Below, one piece after another: positions 25,717-34,485 of a stretch of DNA of 64,000 bases. This stretch comes from an uncultured Spirochaetales bacterium (GTDB lineage Bacteria; Spirochaetota; Spirochaetia; JAFGXN01): contig CASEOG010000002.1 in the NCBI GenBank assembly GCA_949289575.1, positions 28,590 to 92,589 on the forward strand, in the 5' to 3' direction. The position numbers and the translations under genes are program-made. Each line of letters begins with the position of its first letter. The first letter of the stretch is position 1. The notes under the pieces are model-generated. The model saw only the letters and a program-made list of their open reading frames with translations. It ran no database searches and was not told where the DNA came from.

Positions 25717-26446
25717 TACCGTTACCGGTAAGCATTTTTTCTTTGTCGACGAACATCAGAAAGAAGGCTGTCGCCATAATCGGAAGACAGATCAGAAGGC
25801 CTTTTTCTTTTGCAAATCGCACCGACAGGACGCCGGCCGGAATCCCTGCCAGAAAAGAAAGAATCAGTCCGAAATAGTTTTTCATTTTTCTCAGCTCTTC
25901 TCTGTTGCCTGTTTTTCGGTACCGGTATAAAGCATCGCTTCCGCTTCGTAAATTTCCCGTGCAAAAAGTTGTTGCCGATGCATATCCCGAACTTTTCCGA
26001 AAAGCCGAGAACTGAATGGCGCAAACAGTGGAAATCAGAATGTTGGCGGCGGTATCGGGAATCCAGCCGCGCGGAAGGAAAGAGGCCGCCGTCAAAAGAA
26101 GAATCTCAATCAGTATCAGACACTGCCGCCAGTGGATTCTGCGGGAGCTGCGGATTCCGTCCCGGATAGCGTGGGAAATCATGACACCTCCCGAAAATGC
26201 CGCGACCGGCAGGAGGTAGCGCAGACAGCTTCCCCACGAGCCGTTGATAAGGTGAATTCCCAGCAGCACGATGTTCCCCGTTTGGGCATTGGCAAAAACC
26301 CCGCCTCTGGCCAGATAAGAGTAAGTGTCCAGAAAGCCGCCGACCGCCGTTAACAGCCCTGTTGTCAGAAACGATTCCGAGACCTGTGAGGCATCTTTTG
26401 TCAGACGGGCGATCGCATTCGGGATCGGTTTCGAGTGGTGATTCAT
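25712..26446 (-). CDS. YoaK/DUF1275 family membrane protein
   Basis: This is a 244-residue integral membrane protein with about six hydrophobic segments. The family hallmark is near the N terminus: GLLTAVGGFLDTYSYLARGGVFANAQTGNIVLLG. The function of the family is unknown. I choose the ATG at 26444-26446 (MNHHSKPIPNA) over a longer frame beginning at 26536. A TATAAT box lies at 26458-26453 on this strand, exactly where a leaderless transcript would begin at this ATG, and there is no Shine-Dalgarno site. Confidence 0.82.
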   Translation of the reverse strand: MNHHSKPIPNAIARLTKDASQVSESFLTTGLLTAVGGFLDTYSYLARGGVFANAQTGNIVLLGIHLINGSWGSCLRYLLPVAAFSGGVMISHAIRDGIRSSRRIHWRQCLILIEILLLTAASFLPRGWIPDTAANILISTVCAIQFSAFRKSSGYASATTFCTGNLRSGSDALYRYRKTGNREELRKMKNYFGLILSFLAGIPAGVLSVRFAKEKGLLICLPIMATAFFLMFVDKEKMLTGNGK

Positions 26447-26452
26447 AATCCG

Positions 26453-26458
26453 ATTATA
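26453..26458 (-). promoter_or_regulatory. -10 box of a leaderless-type promoter for the YoaK gene
   Basis: TATAAT on the minus strand ends at 26453, six bases before the ATG at 26446, so the predicted +1 is the A of the start codon. An overlapping TATACT lies just upstream. The -35 region is T-rich but not clear. Confidence 0.5.
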
Positions 26459-26555
26459 GTATAAAATCCGGAAAAAGAAAACCGTGCAGAGAACGGAACG
26501 GCTGTACCGGAATCGGGGAGTCTCTTCCGCTGTCATGAAAAAAAATAAAAAGTTC

Positions 26556-26583
26556 TTGCCGATCGGTCATTTAGCGTTAATAT
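26556..26583 (+). promoter_or_regulatory. Possible promoter of the sulfatase gene
   Basis: TTGCCG (26556-26561), a 16-base spacer and TAATAT (26578-26583) precede a leader of about 54 bases with AAGGAG before the ATG at 26644. Confidence 0.4.
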
Positions 26584-26643
26584 GAAAGGGGTGGCAAAAT
26601 ATCCGTTTCGATTTATGCGGAACGGATCGAAAAGGAGATTCTT

Positions 26644-28218
26644 ATGAGGAGCACAGTTGTCAGACCGGTTTTTCCGTTTATCCTGGCAGGACTCTTTCCC
26701 GCCGGTGAAACTCTTTTTGCGGAAGAAAACCGTCCGAACATTATTCTGTTTATGGTCGACGACATGGGGGTGAACGATACATCGGTTCCTTTCCTGAAAA
26801 ACGGGTCGAAACTGAACCGGTATTACAGGACACCGAACATGGAGCGTCTTGCCGAAAAAGGCGTGCGGTTCACGAGGGCGTATGCGTGCCCCGTTTCTTC
26901 TCCCTCTCGTGTCAGTCTGATGACCGGCGTCAATGCGGCCCGGCATAAAGTGACCAATTGGACACTTGAACCCGACAGGTCGACCGACGCTTTTCCGCGC
27001 GACGGGAGTCTTGCCGCCGAGCCGTGGAACTGGAACGGCATTTCTCCCGGGTCGGAAGGGGGAGAGACTGCGGACAATGCGTACGAGGCAACCTGTTTTC
27101 CCCGGCTGCTTCAAAAGAACGGATACAAAACCATTCATGTCGGAAAAGCGCATTGGGGCGCTGTCGGCACAACGGCGGCCGATCCGCTCAACCTCGGATT
27201 TGATGTCAATATTGGCGGCTGTGCGGCCGGCGGGTTGGCAAGCTACACGATTGACGACTCTTCGCAGCTGTATGCGTTTAACGCGGCGGGTGATTATCCG
27301 TTTCCGTCGCTCAATGAATACGCCGAAGCCGATACCGGATTTCATATCACCGACGCAATTACCGCCGCTGCCAAATCCGAAATCGACAAAGCCGTTGAGG
27401 AAGACCGGCCTTTTTATCTTTACGTTTCTCATTATGCCGTTCATACGCCGCATCAAAGTGATAAACGCTTTTCTGACGACTATAAAGGCTCCCGTTCCGC
27501 GTATGCAACCCTTGTTGCCGGAATGGATCGATCTCTTGGTGAATTGATGGATCATCTTGAGGCGAAGAATCTCTTCGATAAGACAATTCTGATTTTTATG
27601 TCCGATAACGGGGGACATCATTCCACAGGAAATGAACCGTTGCGCGGATCGAAGGGAGCGTTGTTTGAAGGAGGCATCCGCGAACCGCTCATTGTTTACT
27701 GGCCGGGAGTGACCGATGCGTATGCCGGCGGCGTTAACGATTCGCCCGTTATTATCGAGGATTTTTATCCGACAATTTTGGAGATGGCCGGCGTAGGGAC
27801 TGTTCCTGCTGAGATTAAACAAGGGCGGTTAGACGGCATCAGTTTTGTTTCTGCGATTAAAACCGGCAGTACGTGCAACGCTGACCGCAGTCTGGTTTTT
27901 CATTACCCGAATTGGTGGGGAGAAGAAGCGAGCGCATCTCGAAAAATGCGTGTGCCTGTCGGTCAGCCGGCATCTGCACTCATTAAAGACGGAAAGAAAA
28001 TCATTCATTTTTACGAGACAGGAGAAACGCGGCTTTACGATCTTGACGCCGACGAAACCGAAAAACGGGAGGCTGAAGACGATGTTCTGAAGGCTGAGCT
28101 CGCCTCCGAATTGACGGCGTTTCTCAAAAATGCCGGTGCTTCCATGGTGTATGACAAAAAAACGCAAACCATCAGGTGGCCGGACGGTTCGGTGGAGAAA
28201 CTCCCCGAAAAGCCTTAA
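26644..28218 (+). CDS. Exported Ser-type sulfatase
   Basis: This is a 524-residue sulfatase of the alkaline-phosphatase superfamily. A signal-like N terminus runs to about residue 28. The metal-binding start is NIILFMVDDMG. The activation motif is SSPSRVSLMTG, a [C/S]xPSR site with Ser at position 85, which in this family is oxidised to formylglycine by a radical SAM enzyme (anSME); none is seen in the window. The second metal site is FMSDNGGH near residue 320, followed by the usual GSKGALFEGGIREPLIVYWPG. It desulfates an unknown sulfated sugar or host glycan, probably outside the cytoplasm. It is monocistronic with its own terminator. Confidence 0.9.
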   Translation: MRSTVVRPVFPFILAGLFPAGETLFAEENRPNIILFMVDDMGVNDTSVPFLKNGSKLNRYYRTPNMERLAEKGVRFTRAYACPVSSPSRVSLMTGVNAARHKVTNWTLEPDRSTDAFPRDGSLAAEPWNWNGISPGSEGGETADNAYEATCFPRLLQKNGYKTIHVGKAHWGAVGTTAADPLNLGFDVNIGGCAAGGLASYTIDDSSQLYAFNAAGDYPFPSLNEYAEADTGFHITDAITAAAKSEIDKAVEEDRPFYLYVSHYAVHTPHQSDKRFSDDYKGSRSAYATLVAGMDRSLGELMDHLEAKNLFDKTILIFMSDNGGHHSTGNEPLRGSKGALFEGGIREPLIVYWPGVTDAYAGGVNDSPVIIEDFYPTILEMAGVGTVPAEIKQGRLDGISFVSAIKTGSTCNADRSLVFHYPNWWGEEASASRKMRVPVGQPASALIKDGKKIIHFYETGETRLYDLDADETEKREAEDDVLKAELASELTAFLKNAGASMVYDKKTQTIRWPDGSVEKLPEKP

Positions 28219-28229
28219 CGGTCTTTTTG

Positions 28230-28266
28230 AAAGCGGCTCTCATTTTGCGGGAGCCGCTTTATTTTT
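28230..28266 (+). terminator. Rho-independent terminator after the sulfatase gene
   Basis: Arms AAAGCGGCTC (28230-28239) and GAGCCGCTTT (28251-28260) with an 11-base loop are followed by ATTTTTC. Confidence 0.8.
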
Positions 28267-28279
28267 CACATAAAACGTA

Positions 28280-28308
28280 TTGAATAAAACGGTTTTTTTC
28301 AATATGAT
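28280..28308 (+). promoter_or_regulatory. Sigma-70-type promoter of the oad-pyrC operon
   Basis: TTGAAT (28280-28285), a 17-base spacer and TATGAT (28303-28308) give a start near 28315. A 30-base leader with GAGGAG follows before oadG. Confidence 0.65.
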
Positions 28309-28344
28309 GAGAAAGGTGAAACAGTTTCATTAGAGGAGAAAAGA

Positions 28345-28563
28345 ATGTTACTAAACGGATTGATCTTAATGGTCATGGGCATGGGAATCGTTTACGTCTT
28401 CCTGGTCATCTTGATTTATTCATCCAAGCTGACATCGTGGTTGATTACGAAATTTTTCCCGGTCAAAGAGGTTCCGGTTCAGCCGATTAAAAGAGCCGGA
28501 GGCAGCAGCGGTTCCGATGCCGAAGTGGCTGCGGCTGTTGCCGCCGTTCGGGCGAGGAAATAA
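28345..28563 (+). CDS. oadG: Oxaloacetate decarboxylase gamma subunit
   Basis: This is a 72-residue small membrane subunit that anchors the alpha subunit to the Na+ pump. One N-terminal helix (residues about 4-26, LNGLILMVMGMGIVYVFLVILIY) is followed by a short polar tail with VAAAVAAVRAR, which resembles other OadG tails. It is first in the oadG-oadA-oadB order. The family could also serve methylmalonyl-CoA decarboxylase; the carboxyltransferase sequence next door favours oxaloacetate or a related substrate. Confidence 0.85.
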   Translation: MLLNGLILMVMGMGIVYVFLVILIYSSKLTSWLITKFFPVKEVPVQPIKRAGGSSGSDAEVAAAVAAVRARK

Positions 28564-28577
28564 GGAAGAGGTTAAAA

Positions 28578-30377
28578 ATGAAAAAGAAGATCAATTTTAT
28601 GTGCACGGCGTTCCGTGACGGTTTTCAGTCTGCTTACGGTGCGCGTGTTTTGACAGAAGATTTTATGCCTGCGGTTGAAGCGGCGGCCAATGCCGGTATC
28701 ACGCATTTTGAAGCGGGCGGCGGTGCGCGTTTTCAGGCGCCGTTTTTTTACTGCAACGAGAATGCGTTTGACATGATGGATACATTCCGCAAAAAAGCGG
28801 GTCCCGATGCCAATCTTCAGACTTTGGCAAGAGGCGTTAACGTCGTCGGTTTGAGTTCTCAGCCGAGCGACATCATCAAACTCCATGCTCAGCTGTTCAA
28901 AAAACACGGCATGACGACGATCCGCAATTTTGACGCTCTCAATGATGTCAATAATTTGATTTACTCCGGGAAATGCATTAAAGACGCCGGTCTTCGCCAT
29001 GAAGTCACCGTGACGATGATGTCGCTGCCTCCGGGAGCGACCGGTGCGCACGATCCCGAATTTTATATGAATGTGCTGAAAAAAATTCTTGACGCCGGAA
29101 TTCCGTTTGACTCGGTTTGTTTCAAAGATGCGTCGGGAACCTCCGTTCCGAAAGTGGTTTATGAAACAATTAAACAGGCGCGGCAAATGCTGCCGGAAGG
29201 AACTCCGATAGCGTTCCACAGCCACGAAACGGCCGGTGTTTCGATTCAGCAGTATATGGCGGCCATCGAAGCGGGTGCGACTCAGGTTGACCTTTCGTTG
29301 GCTCCTGTCAGCGGCGGAACCTGCTCCCCCGATATTTTGACGATGTGGCACGCTTTGCGCGGTACCGATTTTGATTTGGGAATTGATCCCGATAAAATCA
29401 TGGAGGTCGAGGAAGTTTTCAAAGATTGTATGAAGGAGTACTTCTTCCCGCCCGAAGCAACGATGGTCAATCCGATTATTCCCTTCTCTCCGCTGCCCGG
29501 CGGCGCTCTGACGGCGAATACGCAGATGCTGCGTGACAACGGTTTGATGGATAAATATCCGGCGATTGTCGAAGCAATGAAAGAGTGTGTGGCGAAAGGC
29601 GGTTACGGAACATCGGTTACGCCGGTTTCTCAGTTCTATTTCCAACAGGCTTTCAACAACGTGATGTTCGGTAAATGGGAGAAGATTGCCGATGGTTACG
29701 GCAAGATGGTTCTCGGTTACTTCGGTAAGACTCCGGTTGCGCCCGATGCTGAAATCGTTAAAATCTGCGCCGATAAGTTGGGTCTGCAGCCGACGACGAA
29801 AACCGTTCTTGAACTGAACGACGCTAATCCCGCGCTCGGAATCGAAGCGGCGAAAAAACGCCTGAAAGACGGCGGCATCACCGATTTCTCCGACGAAAAC
29901 ATCTTTATCTCTGCTTGCTGTGAAGACAAAGGCATTCTTTTCCTGCAAGGCAAAGCGAAAGTCAATGTAGCGAAAAATAAACCCGCCGCGGCCGCTGCGA
30001 AAGCCGGTTCGTCCGCCGACGGTTATACCGTCACTGTCAACGGCAAAAAATACGGCGTGAAGCTGGATGGCAACAAAGCGACGGTTAACGGAAAAGTGTA
30101 TGACATCTCCGTGACGGAAGGAATAGACGCTGCCGCGGCGGCTCCGTCAGCGGCTGCCGGCGACGGAACACCGGTGAATGCTCCGATGCCCGGTTTGGTT
30201 CTGCGTATTCCGGTTGCGGTTGGCGATACGGTTGAAGAGAATCAGGAAGTCATCGTTTTGGAAGCAATGAAAATGGAAACGCCGATTTACGCACCGGCTG
30301 CCGGTACCGTAAAGAGCATTCTCGTTTCTAACGGCGATCAGGTCACTTCCGGTCAGATTTTAATGGAAATCGGTTGA
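28578..30377 (+). CDS. oadA: Oxaloacetate decarboxylase alpha subunit (biotin protein)
   Basis: This is a 599-residue carboxyltransferase. The N-terminal TIM-barrel domain begins [16 protein letters not shown], with the catalytic aspartate of the RDG/RDA motif, and continues through VCFKDASG and [14 protein letters not shown]/OadA helical domain follows (to about residue 470), then a linker rich in Ala/Pro and the C-terminal biotinyl domain with [10 protein letters not shown], where the lysine near residue 564 is the biotin site. It transfers CO2 from oxaloacetate to biotin. The catalytic segment FRDGFQS differs from the common RDAHQS. It sits 14 bases after oadG. Confidence 0.93.
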   Translation: MKKKINFMCTAFRDGFQSAYGARVLTEDFMPAVEAAANAGITHFEAGGGARFQAPFFYCNENAFDMMDTFRKKAGPDANLQTLARGVNVVGLSSQPSDIIKLHAQLFKKHGMTTIRNFDALNDVNNLIYSGKCIKDAGLRHEVTVTMMSLPPGATGAHDPEFYMNVLKKILDAGIPFDSVCFKDASGTSVPKVVYETIKQARQMLPEGTPIAFHSHETAGVSIQQYMAAIEAGATQVDLSLAPVSGGTCSPDILTMWHALRGTDFDLGIDPDKIMEVEEVFKDCMKEYFFPPEATMVNPIIPFSPLPGGALTANTQMLRDNGLMDKYPAIVEAMKECVAKGGYGTSVTPVSQFYFQQAFNNVMFGKWEKIADGYGKMVLGYFGKTPVAPDAEIVKICADKLGLQPTTKTVLELNDANPALGIEAAKKRLKDGGITDFSDENIFISACCEDKGILFLQGKAKVNVAKNKPAAAAAKAGSSADGYTVTVNGKKYGVKLDGNKATVNGKVYDISVTEGIDAAAAAPSAAAGDGTPVNAPMPGLVLRIPVAVGDTVEENQEVIVLEAMKMETPIYAPAAGTVKSILVSNGDQVTSGQILMEIG

Positions 30378-30396
30378 AAAAAGGAGATTTGAAAAG

Positions 30397-32052
30397 ATGA
30401 AAAAAACATTCGGAATTGCCATCCTTCTTTTGACATCCGTTTTTCTGTTTTCATGTGCGGCGCAGACCGATACGGTTGAACCCGCCGGAACCGACGCTAA
30501 CGGCGTTGCTTATTTCGAGTGGGACGGTCAGACGGAAAAACCGTGGATTGCTTTCCGCTTTGAAAAAGGCGGTTCGGCAGTTACGTACTGGCAGAACATT
30601 AAAATGGACAATGTCCGCAAAAATGCAAAAGTGTACGATTCAACGGAAGCGTTTCTTGCCGAGCCGAACAAATCTTCGATTTCAAGGATCGGAGACGGCA
30701 TTTATTTCTTTTCCTATCAACCGTCCGAAGTCGATGCTGATCTGGAAGGCGAATTAACGCTGAATTTGAGTCAATACTCGACGATGAGTATTTCTCTGCT
30801 TCAGTTGTGGCGTTCGACCGGAATCTATGGCTTTTTGCAGACGACGACCGATAAAATTCTTTATAAAAAAGCTGAAGCTGCCCAGTTGGCTGCCGAGGCC
30901 GCGGCCGAAGCGGCGGCTCCGCAGCCGGATCCCGTCGGCGGTTGGGGCAACTTTGTAATGATTTTGGTCGGTATTTTACTGCTCTTTTTGGCTATCAAAA
31001 AAGGGTTTGAACCGCTGCTGTTGGTTCCGATCGGATTTGGTGCGATTTTGGCAAACATTCCGTTTGCGGGAATTGCCGACGTTACGGTTAACGGTTTTAT
31101 CGGCGTTTTGTATGACGCCGGTGTGGAACGGGGACTCTTCCCGCTGCTGATTTTCATGGGCGTCGGTGCGATGACCGACTTCGGTCCGCTGATTGCGAAT
31201 CCGAAAACTCTGATGTTGGGAGCGGCTGCTCAGCTCGGTATTTTCTTCGCTCTTATCGGCGCGTTGCTGCTTGGCGAATGGATCGTTATCGACGGAAAAC
31301 CGTTGTTCGATCTTTACGACGCGGCTTCCATCGGTATTATCGGCGGTGCCGACGGACCGACAGCGATTTACGTCACCTCCCGCCTTTCACCCGATTTGTT
31401 GGGACCGATTGCGGTGGCAGCGTACTCGTATATGGCTCTCGTTCCGATCATTCAGCCTCCGATCATGCGGCTGCTGACAACCAAAAAAGAGCGGATGATT
31501 AAAATGGATCAGCTGCGTTCCGTTTCTCAACGCGAGAAGATTGTTTTCCCGCTGACGGTTCTTTCGCTGTGTATCCTGTTCTTGCCGTCGGCGACGCCTC
31601 TTGTCGGTGCATTGATGTTCGGTAATTTGGCGAAAGAGTGCGGTGTTACCAATCGTCTTTCGGACACTATGCAGAATGCGCTGATCAATATCGTAACGAT
31701 TTTCCTCGGACTTTCTGTCGGATCCAAAATGGAGGCGGAGAAATTCCTCTCTCTTCAAACGCTCGGTATTTTGCTGCTCGGTTTGATTGCCTTCTCAATC
31801 GGTACGGCAGGCGGTGTTCTGTTTGGAAAAATCATGAACAAGTGCAGCAAGACTCCGATCAACCCGCTGATCGGATCGGCCGGTGTTTCCGCGGTTCCGA
31901 TGGCCGCACGTGTTTCCAATAAAGTCGGTCAGGAAGACAACCCGCAGAACTTTCTGCTCATGCACGCCATGGGTCCGAACGTGGCCGGAGTGATCGGTTC
32001 GGCTGTGGCCGCCGGTGTCCTTCTGGCTCTTGTTCCGTTCCTGGCTTCCTGA
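30397..32052 (+). CDS. oadB: Oxaloacetate decarboxylase beta subunit with N-terminal lipoprotein-like extension
   Basis: The last 380 or so residues are a standard OadB, the Na+-translocating, carboxybiotin-decarboxylating membrane subunit: [40 protein letters not shown]. It is odd that this 551-residue protein is preceded by about 170 extra residues. They start with a lipoprotein-type signal ([13 protein letters not shown], Cys at 20), then a beta-rich soluble region ([31 protein letters not shown]), then an Ala-rich linker. Most OadB proteins are about 370-430 residues. The reading frame is uninterrupted and the ATG has AAGGAG, so this seems to be a real fusion. It lies between oadA and pyrC on the same strand. 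Confidence 0.88.
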   Translation: MKKTFGIAILLLTSVFLFSCAAQTDTVEPAGTDANGVAYFEWDGQTEKPWIAFRFEKGGSAVTYWQNIKMDNVRKNAKVYDSTEAFLAEPNKSSISRIGDGIYFFSYQPSEVDADLEGELTLNLSQYSTMSISLLQLWRSTGIYGFLQTTTDKILYKKAEAAQLAAEAAAEAAAPQPDPVGGWGNFVMILVGILLLFLAIKKGFEPLLLVPIGFGAILANIPFAGIADVTVNGFIGVLYDAGVERGLFPLLIFMGVGAMTDFGPLIANPKTLMLGAAAQLGIFFALIGALLLGEWIVIDGKPLFDLYDAASIGIIGGADGPTAIYVTSRLSPDLLGPIAVAAYSYMALVPIIQPPIMRLLTTKKERMIKMDQLRSVSQREKIVFPLTVLSLCILFLPSATPLVGALMFGNLAKECGVTNRLSDTMQNALINIVTIFLGLSVGSKMEAEKFLSLQTLGILLLGLIAFSIGTAGGVLFGKIMNKCSKTPINPLIGSAGVSAVPMAARVSNKVGQEDNPQNFLLMHAMGPNVAGVIGSAVAAGVLLALVPFLAS

Positions 32053-32066
32053 TGCGGGATTGATTA

Positions 32067-33071
32067 ATGGAACTGGTTATTCAAAAACCCTTTGACGCAC
32101 ATCTTCATCTGCGTCAGGGGGATTCGTTAAGCGGCTTTGCGCAACGCGCGGCCGCTTTCTTTGAATCGGCACTGGTGATGCCGAATACAAAACCGCCGAT
32201 TTTAACCGCCGCCGATCTCGGGCGGTACCGGACTCTGATTCGGGAGGCCGCGCCCGCCCTGAATGCTCTGATGACTTTTCAGCTTCACACGCAGGCAGAT
32301 ATCCCCGCACTGAAGCGGGCGGGAGCCGTTGCCGCGAAATACTTTCCCGTCGGGCTGACCAATTCGACCGGGACCGAAGCCTCCACGCTTTCGGCATACG
32401 ATTCGGTTTTGCGGCAGATGGAGGAAAACGGCATCGTTTTAAGTATTCACTGCGAAGCGCCGCTTTATTCGGGGGGAGAGGCGAAGCACCGCGTTTTGGA
32501 CGAAGCGCTGGAAGCGTCGGTTCGTTTCCCGAAACTGAAAATCGTTTTGGAGCATTTGTCTTTGGAACGGGAGGTGGAGGCGGTAAAAAGTGCGGGAGAA
32601 AATGTGGCGGCCACCCTTACGGCGCATCATCTGATGTTTGATGCGGTCGATTTTATCGGTTCGCGCCTGAATCCGCATCTTTTCTGCAAGCCGATTTTGC
32701 AGTCGGCATACCATCGCGAGGCGTTGAGGCAGGCAGCCCTTTCCGGCAACCCCCGATTTTTCTTCGGCAGCGACAGTGCGCCGCATCCGCCGGAATCAAA
32801 AACGGGCAGTGCCGTGTCTCCCGGAATTTACTCGATGCCTGTAACCATTCCGCTGCTGGCGTGTTTTTTTGATGAGAGTTCGCAGACGGATAAACTCGAA
32901 TCCTTTGTCTCTGTGTTCGGGCGGCGGTTTTACGGTTTACTCGAGACAACAGAGAAAATCATAATCGAAAAAAAATCGTGGGAAGTTCCGGAAATAATCG
33001 ACGGCGCTGTTCCTCTTTGTGCGGGAACGGTTTTGTCGTGGACGGTTCGGGACGGAGGGAAAAACGAATGA
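32067..33071 (+). CDS. pyrC: Dihydroorotase, PyrC type
   Basis: This is a 334-residue zinc enzyme of the third step of pyrimidine synthesis, like the E. coli homodimeric class. Seen are DAHLHLRQGD with metal ligands H12 and H14, VMPNTKPPI, the carboxylated-lysine region VAAKYFPVGLTNS, IHCEAPL, VLEHLS, TAHHLMF and the catalytic GSDSAPH. It starts 14 bases after oadB and is probably in the same operon, although the pathways are unrelated. Its stop overlaps the next gene by ATGA. A pyrF-pyrE fusion is at the end of the window. Confidence 0.94.
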   Translation: MELVIQKPFDAHLHLRQGDSLSGFAQRAAAFFESALVMPNTKPPILTAADLGRYRTLIREAAPALNALMTFQLHTQADIPALKRAGAVAAKYFPVGLTNSTGTEASTLSAYDSVLRQMEENGIVLSIHCEAPLYSGGEAKHRVLDEALEASVRFPKLKIVLEHLSLEREVEAVKSAGENVAATLTAHHLMFDAVDFIGSRLNPHLFCKPILQSAYHREALRQAALSGNPRFFFGSDSAPHPPESKTGSAVSPGIYSMPVTIPLLACFFDESSQTDKLESFVSVFGRRFYGLLETTEKIIIEKKSWEVPEIIDGAVPLCAGTVLSWTVRDGGKNE

Positions 33072-34123
33072 AGAAATTTTACAGTCTGTTGTTGATTTTG
33101 ACGGCATTTCGTTTAACGGCTTCTCCGCTGGATGACGCTGATGTCGCTTTTTATACGAAAAACTGGCAGCGTGTGATAGACATAACGGCGGCCGAGGAGC
33201 GAACGGCGGCTCAACAGTCGTTTTTGGCTGCCTGCCGTATCCGGCGGTGTGCGGCCGCACTGGCGCTGGCTTCCGAAGGGAAAGAATCTGTCATGCCGGA
33301 TGAAAACGGGGAATCGGTTTCGTATTCGCCGAAAGCCGTTCTGGCTTTGTACGAATCTCTTTATCCGGTTCTCGAAGAGACGGGAAGTGCCCGCGTCGAT
33401 TTTTGGAATTATTCCGCAGCCTGTCGTTTTTACGCGGCAAAATATTATTCCGAAAATGCCGGAAAAAGCCGGGTCGCCGAACTTCTCGCTGAAGCCGATA
33501 ATGCCCTCCGCCGCAGTGCGATGATGAGCGCCCACAACAAACAGTTGTGGTATTTTGCTTCGATTGTTTACGGAGATAGCGAATTTCATTCCGAATTTCA
33601 CAATCTTTCTTTTGCAGTCTCCTTTATGCGCCGTTATCTGATGATTTCGGGGCAGGAAGCGGATGTTCTCGGTTTAAACCGTTTGTCGGTATTGCTGAGA
33701 AAAAGAAATCTGACTCTTGAAGAAAAAAGAACGGCTCTGGTCGAGATCAATAAAAATCTGAGAACACTTTCCGATCCGTATAAGAAATACCGCTATGTCG
33801 AAGGATATATGCCGACGACCTGCTGGTATAATTATGCTTCCAATCATGTGTTTAAGAATGTCAGCGATGCGACAGAGGCCGATCTGATCGATGTTTATCT
33901 GAAGCGAAAGATCAATCCGTCAACGGAAATCGGCAACTATATTTCGACCCGCCTGAACCCGCCTCAAAAAGAAAAAACGGCGGCTGCCGCAGCCGTCCAA
34001 AACCCGGATCCCGCAGAAACGGCTGATTCATCCGAAGCCGCCGGCACGGATAAAGAGGAGAATCTCTCCGTTCGTCCCGATGCCGCGGACGAAAACGGCT
34101 CCGGAGAGGCTCTTGCCGATTAA
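33068..34123 (+). CDS. Exported helical protein of unknown function
   Basis: This is a 351-residue protein. I choose ATG 33068, which overlaps the pyrC stop; the frame extends upstream only inside pyrC. There is a signal peptide (MKKFYSLLLILTAFRLTAS) and then an alpha-helical, TPR-like body, for example YEDADVAFY-type helices at the N terminus and LLAEADNALRRSAMMSAHNKQLWYFASIVYG in the middle. The last 55 residues or so are a low-complexity Ala/Glu/Asp tail. No family is recognised. It converges on dgkA, and the two stop codons share the bases TTAA. Confidence 0.7.
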   Translation: MKKFYSLLLILTAFRLTASPLDDADVAFYTKNWQRVIDITAAEERTAAQQSFLAACRIRRCAAALALASEGKESVMPDENGESVSYSPKAVLALYESLYPVLEETGSARVDFWNYSAACRFYAAKYYSENAGKSRVAELLAEADNALRRSAMMSAHNKQLWYFASIVYGDSEFHSEFHNLSFAVSFMRRYLMISGQEADVLGLNRLSVLLRKRNLTLEEKRTALVEINKNLRTLSDPYKKYRYVEGYMPTTCWYNYASNHVFKNVSDATEADLIDVYLKRKINPSTEIGNYISTRLNPPQKEKTAAAAAVQNPDPAETADSSEAAGTDKEENLSVRPDAADENGSGEALAD

Positions 34124-34485
34124 CCGAATAAAACCGTTATTTTGGGAATAAAAATCAGACATCCGATAATGGCGCTGCCGATTGAGGTTATCAAAACCGC
34201 TCCGGCAGCGCAATCTTTTATCCGCCTGACTTTTGTATGGTAATGCGGACAAAAATGGTCGGCCATAATTTCGATAGCCGTATTCAGCAGTTCCGCCGTA
34301 ATGACGGCGGCAATGCAGAAAATAAGCATCATCCATTCTGTCGCGGAAATCCGAAAATAGAAACCGGCAACGGTAACGGCAATCGCCGTCAGCGTATGGA
34401 TTTTTATATTGGTTTGCGTGCAGAAGGCAAAACCGATACCGCGAAACGCATTTGTGAAACTGAAAATACGACCGAGATGTTTCAT
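34120..34485 (-). CDS. dgkA: Diacylglycerol kinase/undecaprenol kinase family protein
   Basis: This is a 121-residue membrane kinase with three transmembrane helices and the family signature AELLNTAIE followed by HTKVRRIKDCAAGAVLI, which carries the catalytic and Mg-binding residues. The first helix is preceded by SFTNAFRGIGFAF, typical of DgkA. It phosphorylates diacylglycerol or undecaprenol; which one cannot be told. The start overlaps the stop of the TraB-type gene by ATGA, so the pair is one transcript. Confidence 0.9.
   Translation of the reverse strand: MKHLGRIFSFTNAFRGIGFAFCTQTNIKIHTLTAIAVTVAGFYFRISATEWMMLIFCIAAVITAELLNTAIEIMADHFCPHYHTKVRRIKDCAAGAVLITSIGSAIIGCLIFIPKITVLFG

Noticed and set aside
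28572..29948. A 458-codon minus-strand open frame opposite oadA
   Set aside because: The plus-strand frame is a complete OadA with biotin motif. The minus frame has Arg/His-rich composition typical of antisense shadow.
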